From positions 38,858 to 102,857 of the forward strand of contig CALTWF010000006.1 in NCBI GenBank assembly GCA_943912755.1: a stretch of 64,000 nucleotides of DNA. The letters run 5' to 3'. Source of the stretch: an uncultured Pseudomonas sp. (GTDB lineage: Bacteria > Pseudomonadota > Gammaproteobacteria > Pseudomonadales > Pseudomonadaceae). A program made the position numbers and the translations under genes. Of the stretch, positions 16,423 through 26,208 are shown in pieces (the first letter of the stretch is position 1; each line of letters opens with the position of its first letter). Below the pieces are notes generated by a model, which saw only the letters and a list, made by a program, of their open reading frames with translations, searched no databases and was not told the origin of the DNA.

Positions 16423-16953
16423 ATGAGCGATCCATTCCTGGGCGAAATCAAGATGTTCGGCGGCAACTTTGCACCTCGCGGCTACGCGCTGTGTAACAAG
16501 ACCCTGCTGGCCATCTCTCAGAACACCGCGCTGTTCGCGTTGTTGGGCACTACTTATGGCGGTGACGGCGTCACCACCTTCGGCCTGCCGGACCTGCAAG
16601 GCCGTTCGCCTGTGCATTGGGGTAATGGCGCAGGCTTGCAGCCTATCGTCATCGGCGAATCCGCCGGGGTGGAAACCGTCACCATCCTGACCAGCAACAT
16701 GCCGATGCACAACCACCCGATCTTCGCCTCCACTGCCGAAGGCACCACCAACGTTCCTCCGGCCAACGGCTACCTGGCCGCCGCGGTCGACAAGGACCTC
16801 AACCCGATCAACATGTACACCGCGGCCCCCGCCAGCCCGGTCACGCTGAACAGCACCATTTCCGGCAGCTCGATTCCGCTGTCGACCCGCAGTCCGTTCC
16901 TGGCGGTGACCTTCATCATCGCGCTGATGGGCGAGTTCCCGTCCCGCAACTAA
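16423..16953 (+). CDS. tail-collar domain protein (microcystin-dependent protein type)
   Basis: 176-residue protein of the phage tail-collar family (PF07484; MdpB-like). MSDPFLGEIKMFGGNFAPRGY, NTALFALLGTTYGGDG and FGLPDLQGRSPVH are the signature stretches, and the C-terminus ends in the hydrophobic helix LAVTFIIALMGEFPSRN. AAGGAAG lies before ATG 16423. Chromosomal copies of this family occur outside prophages, and here no other phage gene is present, so it should be read as part of the export/surface locus. A strong terminator follows directly. Confidence 0.9.
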   Translation: MSDPFLGEIKMFGGNFAPRGYALCNKTLLAISQNTALFALLGTTYGGDGVTTFGLPDLQGRSPVHWGNGAGLQPIVIGESAGVETVTILTSNMPMHNHPIFASTAEGTTNVPPANGYLAAAVDKDLNPINMYTAAPASPVTLNSTISGSSIPLSTRSPFLAVTFIIALMGEFPSRN

Positions 16954-16963
16954 TGAAGCAACC

Positions 16964-16996
16964 GGCGGCGCCCTGATATGGCGCCGCCATTTTTTT
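16964..16996 (+). terminator. strong intrinsic terminator inside the export operon
   Basis: Perfect nine-base stem GGCGGCGCC/GGCGCCGCC with a seven-base loop, followed by A and seven T. It lies 10 bases after the tail-collar gene and about 50 bases before the giant surface-protein gene, with no room for an obvious new promoter between them. It should cut downstream expression unless it is read through. Confidence 0.88.
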
Positions 16997-17047
16997 CGCC
17001 GCGTTGCCCGCTAAAGAGCAGGGCGGTGGCACAACCGGAGGTGCACC

Positions 17048-20000
17048 ATGAAATTCATCGAACGATTCTCGCGTCAGCCAAGCAGGCAGGTTCAGCCGGT
17101 CGACCCCGGCGCCGCGCCACTGCTGATGGCCCTCGAGCCGCGAATCATGTTCGATGCGTCCGTGGGTGTGGTGGCCCAGGATGCCGCGCAGGCTACCAGC
17201 GAGCCGACTGCGGACAGCACCTCCAAGGACACCAGCGCCAAGGACACCGCCGCCGCAACCGCCGCGACCGGTTCCACCCAGGCCTCGCAACGCCAGGAAG
17301 TGGTGTTCGTCGACGGCCAGGTGGGCGATGTCCAGCAACTGCTGGCCGGCCTGTCGAGCAACGCCGAGATCGTCGTGCTCGACCCGACCAAGGACGGCCT
17401 GCAACAGATGGCCGATTACCTCCAGGGCCGTGAAGGGCTGGATGCCGTGCATCTGCTGTCGCACGGCGCCGACGGCACGGTGCAGGTGGGCAATGTCTGG
17501 CTGGCTTCGAGCAACCTGGCCGAGCACCGCGCCGCCCTGGAAAGCATCGGCGCCGCGCTCAAGGCCGACGGCGACCTGATGATCTACGGCTGCCGCGTCG
17601 GTGACAGCAGCACCGGGCAGAGCTTCATCGATCAGTTGGCGGCCATCACCGGCGCCGATGTCGCGGCGTCCGCCGACGACACCGGCTCGGCACTGCTGGG
17701 CGGCAACTGGACCCTGGAGCGCAGCAGCGGCTCGATCGAGACCACGGCGCTGGCAGTCGACAGCTACGAAGGCGTGCTGGTGGCCTCGTGGAGCACCTCC
17801 AATACCGCGCCCTTCACCGTAGCCATTGCCGGCTCCGGGCGTACCGTGGTCGGCGACTTCGACGGCGACGGCGATACCGACATTCTTTACCAGACCGGCG
17901 GCCCCGGCTCCATCTGGGCCTATGCACGCAGCAACGGCGACGGCACCTTCGACCAGCTCACCCAGGCCCAGTCGCCCTTTGCCGGCCTGGCGCTGACCGA
18001 CCACGGCGGCACCAACTATTTCGTCGGCGACTTCGATGGCGACGGCGACCTCGATGTGCTGACCGGGGTCAACGGCACCACGGGCATCTTCCTGCGCAAC
18101 GACAACGGTTCGTTCGTCACCGCCTCCAGTTCCAGCTTCCCGTCGCCGCAAGCGGGCACGCGCATGGTGGTGGGCGACTTCGACAACGACGGCGATACCG
18201 ATATCCTCTACCAGACCGGCACCAACGGTAGCGTCTGGCAGTATGCCCGCAGCCTGGGCGGTGGCAACTTCAGCATCATGGCGCTGGGCGCCTCGCCGTT
18301 CGCCGGGCTGACCCTGCCGGACCACGGCGGTACCAACTACTTCGTCGCCGACTTCGATGGCGATGGCGACCTCGATATCCTCGCCACCGTCAACGGCCAG
18401 ACTGGCACCTACCTGCGCAACAACGGTGCTACCTTCAGCAGCGTTTCCACCACCGGCTTCCCGATGCCCGGAGCCAGCGGCCGGGTAGTGGTGGGCGACT
18501 TCGACGGTGACGGCAATGCCGACATCCTCTACCAGACCGCGGGCGACGGCACGGCGTTCCAGTACGCCAAGAGCAACGGCGACGGCACCTTCTCCATCAT
18601 GTCCCTGGCCAGCTCGCCGCTGTCCGGCCTGGCCCTGAACAACCACACCGGCGCCAACTACAGGGTCGGTGACTTCGACGGCGACGGCGACCTGGATATC
18701 TTCTCGGCCGTCAACGGCAGCAACGGCACCATCTACCTGCAGAACGGCGCCGCACCGGAACTGGTCAGCAGCACGCCAGCGGACAACGCCACCGGCGTCA
18801 GCCCCACGGCCAACATCACCCTGACCTTCAGCGAATCGGTGACCAAGGGCAGCGGCTATATCTACATCGTGCGCACCTCCGACAACGTGGTGGTGGAGAC
18901 CATCGCCATTGGCAGCTCGCAGGTCACCGGCTCCGGTGACGGTACCACCTGGACCATCGACCCGGCGCTGGCCCTGGCCGGTGGCGTCAGCTATGCGGTG
19001 CGCGTGGACGGCAAGGCTTTCGTCGACGCTGATGGCACGGTGTTCAAGGGCATCATCAACAACACCACGCTGAACTTCACCACGGTGCTGGCACAGCCGC
19101 CGGTAATCGGCAACTTCGATGGCGACGCGGTCGCCTACGCCGAAGGTGCGGCCTACGTGCTGCTCGATGACGGCGGCAACGCCACCGTCACCGACGCCGA
19201 CTCGGCCAACTTCAGCGGCGGCAAGCTGACCGTGCAGGTCACCACGGGCCTGGCCAGTGGCGAAGACGTGCTGTTCATTCGCGACGAGGTCGCCGGCGCC
19301 AACAAGATCATCCTTTCCGGCGCCTCGATCATGTACAACGGCCTGGAGATCGGCACCTACACCGGCGGCAGCAACGGCAGCCCGCTGGTGGTCACCTTCA
19401 CCAGCAACGCCAACCCGACCACCGTCGCCGCCCTGGTGCACAACCTGGCGTACCGCAACACCAACGGCAGCGACCCTTCGACCACGCCGCGTACCGTGTC
19501 GGTCAGCATGGACGACGGTGCCGGTGGCAACAGTGCCGTCTCCACGATCCTCATCGAGGTGCATCCGGTCAACGATGCGCCGGTGGTCAATGTCAGCGCC
19601 ACCAACCCGACCTATACCGAGAACACCTCGGCGGTGCAGCTGTTCAGTGGCGCGACCATCAACACCGTCGAGTCCGGGCAGAAGATCATCCAGATGACCT
19701 TCGTGGTCACCGGCGCGGTCAACGGCACGGCCGAGAAGTTGGTGATCGACGGCAGCGACGTGACCCTGGTCAACGGCACCAACGTGACTACCGTGAACAA
19801 CGGCGTGACGATCACGGTTTCGGTCGCCAGCGGCACCGCCACCGTTACCTTGACCTCGAGCGCCGGCCTCGACCCGGCAACGGCGCAGACCCTGGTCAAC
19901 GGCATGGCCTACCGCAACGACAGCGACAGCCCCAACACGGCCAACCGCGTCGTGACCCTGAACACCGTGAGCGACAATGGCGGCATCGACGATGGTGGCG

Positions 20001-20224
20001 TGCCGACCATGGCCGTGGGCATCTCCAGCACCGTCACCATCGTGGGTGTCAACGATGCGCCGGTGCTGGCCAACGGTCCTTACAACTTCGCCCCCATCAA
20101 CGAAGGCACCACGGCCACCGGCGTGCCGGTCTCTACCGTGCTGGGCAATTTCAGCATGGTCGATGCCGATGTCGGCGCCTTGCGCGGTGTCGCGGTCATC
20201 GGCAAGACCGGCAGCGGCACCTAG
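17048..20224 (+). CDS. giant LEPR-XLL/DUF4347 surface protein, N-terminal part up to an amber codon
   Basis: First 1058 codons of a 3035-codon gene. ATG 17048 follows GGAGGTG. Residues 29-36 are LEPRIMFD, the motif of LEPR-XLL proteins, near the N-terminus. Residues 84-245 form a DUF4347 domain with HLLSHG (His139) and LMIYGC (Cys182). Residues 262-565 hold six FDGDGDxD-type repeats (FG-GAP/VCBS-like, Ca-binding) in alternating pairs about 322 bases apart. A Big_5-like Ig domain (about 573-685) and the first cadherin-like modules with VNDAPVV linkers follow. The frame stops at TAG 20222-20224 at a position where the following repeat has Trp, so it is probably a recent nonsense mutation of TGG. 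If translated as is, this would be a truncated protein without the C-terminal region. Confidence 0.85.
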   Translation: MKFIERFSRQPSRQVQPVDPGAAPLLMALEPRIMFDASVGVVAQDAAQATSEPTADSTSKDTSAKDTAAATAATGSTQASQRQEVVFVDGQVGDVQQLLAGLSSNAEIVVLDPTKDGLQQMADYLQGREGLDAVHLLSHGADGTVQVGNVWLASSNLAEHRAALESIGAALKADGDLMIYGCRVGDSSTGQSFIDQLAAITGADVAASADDTGSALLGGNWTLERSSGSIETTALAVDSYEGVLVASWSTSNTAPFTVAIAGSGRTVVGDFDGDGDTDILYQTGGPGSIWAYARSNGDGTFDQLTQAQSPFAGLALTDHGGTNYFVGDFDGDGDLDVLTGVNGTTGIFLRNDNGSFVTASSSSFPSPQAGTRMVVGDFDNDGDTDILYQTGTNGSVWQYARSLGGGNFSIMALGASPFAGLTLPDHGGTNYFVADFDGDGDLDILATVNGQTGTYLRNNGATFSSVSTTGFPMPGASGRVVVGDFDGDGNADILYQTAGDGTAFQYAKSNGDGTFSIMSLASSPLSGLALNNHTGANYRVGDFDGDGDLDIFSAVNGSNGTIYLQNGAAPELVSSTPADNATGVSPTANITLTFSESVTKGSGYIYIVRTSDNVVVETIAIGSSQVTGSGDGTTWTIDPALALAGGVSYAVRVDGKAFVDADGTVFKGIINNTTLNFTTVLAQPPVIGNFDGDAVAYAEGAAYVLLDDGGNATVTDADSANFSGGKLTVQVTTGLASGEDVLFIRDEVAGANKIILSGASIMYNGLEIGTYTGGSNGSPLVVTFTSNANPTTVAALVHNLAYRNTNGSDPSTTPRTVSVSMDDGAGGNSAVSTILIEVHPVNDAPVVNVSATNPTYTENTSAVQLFSGATINTVESGQKIIQMTFVVTGAVNGTAEKLVIDGSDVTLVNGTNVTTVNNGVTITVSVASGTATVTLTSSAGLDPATAQTLVNGMAYRNDSDSPNTANRVVTLNTVSDNGGIDDGGVPTMAVGISSTVTIVGVNDAPVLANGPYNFAPINEGTTATGVPVSTVLGNFSMVDADVGALRGVAVIGKTGSGT
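20222..20224 (+). other. in-frame amber codon interrupting the giant gene
   Basis: TAG in the context GSGT-stop-QYSTDNTTWTDFG. The homologous place in the next module (about 20650-20700) reads GTYGKWQYSTDAGTSWTDIG, with Trp. A single G-to-A change of TGG explains the stop. Frame is unbroken on both sides: 20222 and 26153 are both in frame with 17048. Alternatives are a sequencing error or suppression. Confidence 0.9.
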
Positions 20225-23200
20225 CAGTACTCCACCGACAACACCACCTGGACCGACTTCGGCGCCGTCTCGGGTACCAGTGCGCTGTTGCTGGCCTCCA
20301 CCACCTACGTGCGCTATGTCCCGGACGGTGCCAATGGCGAGACGGCCACCCTGACCATCCGTGGCTGGGACCAGACCACCGGTAGCGCATCGGTCAACGG
20401 CATCCGCGGCCTTGCCGACGCCAGCGTCAATGGCGGTACCACCGCGTTCTCCACCGGGACCGGGACGATCAACCAGGCGGTGACCTCGGTCAACGACGCG
20501 CCGGTGATGTCCGCGGTATTCCCGACCCTGACCGGATTGACCGACACCTCCACCAACAACGCTGGCAGCCTGGTCAGTTCACTGACCGGCGGCATCACCG
20601 ATGTCGACAGCGGCGCGGTGAAGGGGATCGCCATCACCGGACTGACCGGCACCTATGGCAAGTGGCAGTACAGCACCGATGCCGGCACCAGCTGGACCGA
20701 TATCGGCTCGGTCTCGAACGCTACGGCGCTGATCCTGAACACGACCAACAAGGTTCGTTATGTTCCGGATGGCATCCACGGTGAAACCGCGACCCTCATC
20801 TACAAGGCCTGGGACCAGACCAACGGTACCGCCGGTCTCGAAGGTACCAAGCGCGATACCACCATCTCCGGCGGCACCTCGGCCTATTCCACGGGTACCG
20901 ATACCGCCAGCGTGGTGGTCACTGCGGTCAACGACGCTCCGGTGGTCACCGTGAGCAGTGGTTCGGCCTTTTGGAGCGAAGGCAACAACGTTGCCTCCAA
21001 CCCGGTCGCGGTGGACTCGGCCCTGACCCTGTCCGACGCGGACGGCCCGAATCCGCTCAATGCCACTGCGAGGATGCTCACCTATTACAGCAGCCAGGAC
21101 ACCCTGAGCTTCGTCAACGACGGGCTGACCATGGGCAACATCGTCGGCACCTGGAGCGTCGGCACCGCCACCCTGACCCTGACTTCCGCCGGCAACCAGG
21201 CCACCGTGGCCCAGTTCGAGGCCGCGCTGCGGTCGATTACCTACAACAACTCGTCGAACAGCCCCAACACCACCACCCGCACCGTGCAGTTCATCGTCAC
21301 CGATGGCAGCAGCGCCGCCTCGACCGCCGTGACCCGCGACATCACCATCACCGCAGTGAACAATTCGCCGACCATCAGCGCCCCGGCGACCTTGCCGATC
21401 AACGAAGACACGCTGACGGCCCTCGGCCAGATCACCTTCAGCGACGTCGATTCCACCCTCGGCACCGTCACCTTCTCGGTCGGCAGCGGTGCCTTCAGCG
21501 CCATCGGCAGCGGCGGGGTGAGTGTGGGCGGCACGCAGACGGCGATCACCCTGAGCGGCACCCTGGCCAACATCAACCTGTTCATCGCCAGCAACAAGCT
21601 GAACTACACGCCGGCGGCCAACGCCAGCGGCGACGTGACCCTGACCATCAACGTCAACACCACCAGCGTGTCCGACGCCACCACCACCGTGACCCTGCAG
21701 GTCTCCGCGGTGAACGATGCGCCGGTAGTCACCGTGCCGGTGTCCATTGGCGTGACCGAAGACGTGTCGAGCGTGATCAGCGGCATCAGCTTCAGCGATG
21801 TCGATGCCGGCGCCAACACCGTCGTCGCGACCTTCTCGGTGCCGAGCGGCACCCTCAGTGCCAGCAGTGGCTCTGGTGTCACCGTAAGCGGCGCCGATAC
21901 CGGGGTGCTGACCCTGTCCGGCAGCCTGGCCGACATCAACGCCTTCATCTCGGCCAACAGCCTGACGTTCAAGACCGCCCAGGACTCCACCACCAACGTG
22001 GTGCTGACGGTGACCCTCAACGACAAGGGCTTCAGCGGCAGCGGCGGCGAGCAGACCGACACCAAGACCGTGACCCTCAACGTCACTGCGGTCAACGATG
22101 CCCCGGTCAACAACGTGCCGGGCGCGCAGACTGCCTCGCAGAACATCGCCCTGGGCTTCAACACCGCCAACGGCAACGCCATCTCCATCACCGACGTGGA
22201 TGCCGGCAACGGCCTGATGACCGTGACCCTGACCGCAACCAACGGCACCCTCAGTCTGGGCAGCCTGAGCGGCATCACCCTCATCATTGGCACCGGCACC
22301 AACAATGCGGCCTTGATGTTCGAGGGCACCCGCGCCAACCTCAACGCCGCGTTGCAGACCCTCAGCTTCAAGTCCGGCAGCAACTTCCTCGGCGCCGCCA
22401 GCGTGACCATCGAGACCAACGACAACGGCAACTCCGGCACTGGCGGGGCGAAGACCGATACCGACGTCATCTCAATCAACGTGATCCCGGTGAACCCGAA
22501 GGTCACCAGCGTTTCGGCACAGGGTATCGATCGTACCGTGAAGGTCGGCGATGAAGTGCTGATCAACATGAGCTGGGACCAGGTGGTCAACGTCGATGCC
22601 AATGGTGGTAGCCCGAGCCTGCTCCTGGAAACCGGGCTGGTCGATCGCGAGGCGGTCTACGTGAGCGGCTCGGGCAGCAATACCCTGGTGTTCAAGTACA
22701 CCGTGCAGGCCGGCGACCTCAGTGCTGACCTGGACTTCCAGAGCGCTGCGGCATTGCAACTGAACGGCGCGGTGATCAGCAACAACACCAGCGACCTGGC
22801 GGTCCTCACCCTGCCGACCGTGGGCGGCGCCAACTCCCTCGGCGGGCGCAGCAATATCGTGGTCGATGGCGTGGTGCCGGTGATCGGCAGCGTCATCGCG
22901 CCGGTCGATGGCACCTATATCACCGGGCAGAACCTCGATTTCACGGTCAACTTCAGTGAAAACGTGATCGTCGACAGCACCGGCGGCGTGCCGCGCATCG
23001 CCGTGACCCTGGATACCGGCGGCACCGTGTTCGCCGAATACGTTTCCGGCTCCGGCGGCAGCGCCCTGGTGTTCCGCCTGACGGTCGCCAGCGGCCAGTT
23101 GGACAGCAATGGCGTGACCCTGGGCAGCACGGTGCAGCTCAATGGCGGCAGCATCCGCGACGCTGCCGGTAACACGACCGAGGTCAACCTGAACAGTGTC

Positions 23201-26155
23201 GCCAGCACCGCCAACGTCAATGTCGACGGCGTAGCGCCGACGGTGACCAGCGTCACCACGCCGCTCGACGGCAGCTACAAGGCCGGCGACGTGCTGACCT
23301 TCACCGTCAACGCCAGCGAAGCGCTGCAGATCGGCGCACTGCCGCCGCGCCTGGTGCTCGATGTGGGCGGGGTGACCCGCTATGCCACCTACGTGTCTGG
23401 TAGCGGCGGTTCGGCACTGGTGTTCCAGTACATCGTGCCGGCCGGCGATAACGACACCAACGGCATTGCGGTCAACAGCCTCGACCTGCGTGGCGGGCAA
23501 CTGACCGACCTCGCCGGCAATGATTTGAACCTGACCTTGAACGGTATGGGCAGCACCGCTGCTGTCGTGGTTGATACCAGTGCACCGTCCGTCAGCAGCA
23601 TCGTTCGGGTCGACCCGTGGAATACCAACCAGGCGTCGGTCAGCTACAACGTGACCTTCTCGGAGGTGGTCAGCATTGTCGACCCGGCCGTTTTCCGCTT
23701 GTCCTTCACGGGTACGGCCAGCGGCGTGCTCGACAGTTTCACCACCCTCGACGGCAAGACCTACACCGTGAAGGTCGCGGGGCTCGCCGGTGAAGGCACC
23801 CTTAACATGATGGTGCAAGGCACTGGCGCAGTTGACGCTGCCGGCAACGTGCTTACCGGCAGTGCAGGCTTCGTCAACTACAACATCGACCGTGTCGCAC
23901 CCAATGTCGCGTGGGTCCAGTTGCCTGCCAACGGCACTTATGTGGCCGGGCAGAACCTCGATTTCACCGTGTATATGAGCGAAGCGGTGCAGCTCGATAC
24001 CAGCGCCGGCACCCCCAGCATCGAGGTGACCCTGGATACGGGGGGCGTCGTTCAGGCGAGGTTCGTCAGTATCGATAACCACGGCAACATGCTGTTCCGC
24101 CTGACCGTGGCCAGCGGCCAGCTGGATACCAACGGTATTTCGATTGGCCAAAGCCTCCAGTTGAACGGGGCAACCTTGCGCGACGCGGTGGGTAACGATG
24201 CCGCGACGACCCTGCAAATGGTCGGCAGTACCGGGCTGATCCGGGTAGACGCGGTGGCTCCGACCGTCAGCAGCGTCGAGCTGCCGGTCAACGGCGCCTA
24301 CAACGCCGGCGATGTGCTGCGCTTTACCGTCAATGCCAGCGAGAACGTCATTGTCAATAGCAGCAGCGGCACGCCGCGCCTGGCCCTGAACATCGGCGGT
24401 GTGACCCGTTATGCCAGCTACGTCTCCGGCAATGGCAGCTCGGCACTGGTGTTCGAATACACCATCCAGGCCGGCAATAACGCCAGCGCCGGTATCGGCC
24501 TGCCGGGCAGCATCGACCTGAACGGCGCAACCCTGCGCGATATCGCCGGCAACAACATGAACCTGCAGCTCAACGCTCCCGGCACTGCCAGCGGCGTGGT
24601 GGTGGATACGGTGGCACCGCAGGTCAGCGATATCGTGCGCGTCGATATCACTCCGACCAACGCCAGCAGCCTGCGCTACACCGTGACCTTCGACGAGTCG
24701 GTGAGCGGTGTGGACAGCGCCGACTTCACCCTGTCCCTGAGCGGCAGCGCCACTGGCCGCATCGCCTCGGTCACCCGCATCGACGGACGTACCTACGAGG
24801 TGCTGGTGGACAGCCTGGCCGGTGCCGGCAATGTGCGCCTGGACCTGAATGCCAGTAATACCGGCATCGTCGATGTGGCGGGCAACGCGATCACCGGCGG
24901 GCTGGATGGCAGCACCTACAGCATCGACCGTGTCGCGCCGTCGGTGACCAGCGTGAGCGTGCCGGCCAGCGGGAGCTACACCGCCGGCAGCACCCTGGAC
25001 TTCACCGTCAATACCGATGAAGCGGTGCTGGTAGACAGTGGCGACGGTAATCCACGTCTGGCCATCACCTTGGACAACGGCCGGGTGGTCTACGCCGACT
25101 ACCTGTCGGGGTCCGGTACCACGGCGCTGACCTTCCGCCTGACCGTGACCAGCGGCATGGCCGGCAACAGTACCTTCAACGTGGCGTCCGGCATCGATAC
25201 CAACGGCGGCACCCTGCGTGATGCGCGGGGCAACGACGCCAACACCGGCCTGAACAATGTCGGCAGCACCAACGGCATCCTGGTCGATGCCCGCGCGCCA
25301 CGGCCAAGCAGCATCGTCGTGGACGGCCCGGTGCTGCCGACCGACCGCAGCCTGAGCTTCACCCTGACCTTCGACGAGGCGGTCAGTGGTGTCGATGCCA
25401 GCGACTTCAGCGTGCTCGGCACCTCCAGCGCCAGTGGCGTGGTGCAATCGGTGCAGCGCATCGATGCGCAGACCTACCGCATCGTGGTCGGCGACCTGCG
25501 CGGGCAGGGCACCTTGAGCCTGAGCCTCAATGCCCTGAACAGCGGTATCCAGGACGGTGTCGGCAACCTGCTGGTGCAGTCCCTGGCCAGTGCCGCGCAG
25601 AACCAGCAGACCCAGGACGTCGGCGACCTCGAATTCCGCCTCAGCGCTCCGGATATCTCGCTGGTCCCGCAAGCGCCGCTGGTACAGCCGCAGGTGCCGG
25701 GCATCGTCATCAACGAAAGCGTTTCGCCGCTGGTCCCGGGCTCGCTGTTCGAGATCCGCACCGTGGGCGGCGACCTGAAGCCACTGGGCACCATCTTCCT
25801 CGGCCAGGCCGGCAGTGCGCCGAGCTTCATCGCCCAGGTGTTCGGCAGCAGCGACAGCGGCCTGGGCAATGGCGGCGGCGACGGCTTCCTCGGCTTCGGT
25901 GGCGGCAGTGGCGGGATCTTCGGTGGCAGTACCTTCTCGACCATCTTCAGCCGTGAGGTGCCGGGTGTCAGCGAGATGAACGTGTTCAGCGGCCAGCAGT
26001 GGAAGCAGAGCGACCTCAACCAGGGGCTGCGCGGGGTGTTCGGCGTACCTACCTTCGGCCAGCAACTGCAGCAAATCAACCAAGCCGACCAGCGCCAGGT
26101 GCGCGAGTTGGCCAATGCCCTGGCGAAACCGGCAGAGATCGGACAGCAGGCATGA
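20225..26155 (+). pseudogene. giant surface protein, C-terminal part downstream of the amber codon
   Basis: Continuation of the same frame for 1976 sense codons. It holds the remaining cadherin-like modules joined by VNDAPV linkers (near 20490, 20930, 21355, 21710, 22090), then nine Ig-like modules (about 22500-25610) in two subtypes: the long type opens P..G.Y.AG..L.FTVN and ends L.GSTN..VD..AP, the short type opens SSIVR. The C-terminal 180 residues are unlike the repeats: Pro/Val-rich, a Gly-rich stretch GGGDGFLGFGGGSGGIFGG and a Gln-rich tail. I see no GGxGxD RTX nonapeptides. The first possible restart (TTG 20288) has no ribosome site, signal peptide or LEPR motif, so this part is unlikely to be exported unless the amber codon is read through. 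Confidence 0.75.
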
Positions 26156-26208
26156 AAACAGCACACTTTTTGAGTATCGAGCCGTACCAGGGGGCGGCCC
26201 AAGGATGA
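26152..26208 (+). CDS. 18-codon coupling ORF between the giant gene and tolC-like gene
   Basis: ATG 26152 overlaps the giant gene's stop (ATGA) and the frame MKTAHFLSIEPYQGAAQG ends in a TGA that overlaps the ATG of the next gene (ATGA at 26205-26208). A ribosome finishing the giant gene could restart here and again at the TolC-like gene. This may be a translational relay rather than a functional peptide. It could also be coincidence, since the ribosome site before it is weak. Confidence 0.4.
   Translation: MKTAHFLSIEPYQGAAQG

Noticed and set aside
16423..16953. Prophage, suggested by the tail-collar protein
   Set aside because: No capsid, terminase, integrase or lysis genes nearby; MdpB-like proteins are common outside phages and the gene sits in the export operon.
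22500..25610. CRISPR-like or satellite repeats
   Set aside because: The periodicity (about 345 bases) comes from coding Ig-like modules with diverged sequence, not from short identical repeats and spacers.
17048..26155. LapA-type RTX adhesin with LapG cleavage site
   Set aside because: No GGxGxD nonapeptides and no clear N-terminal di-alanine retention module were found; the LEPR/DUF4347 start is different.
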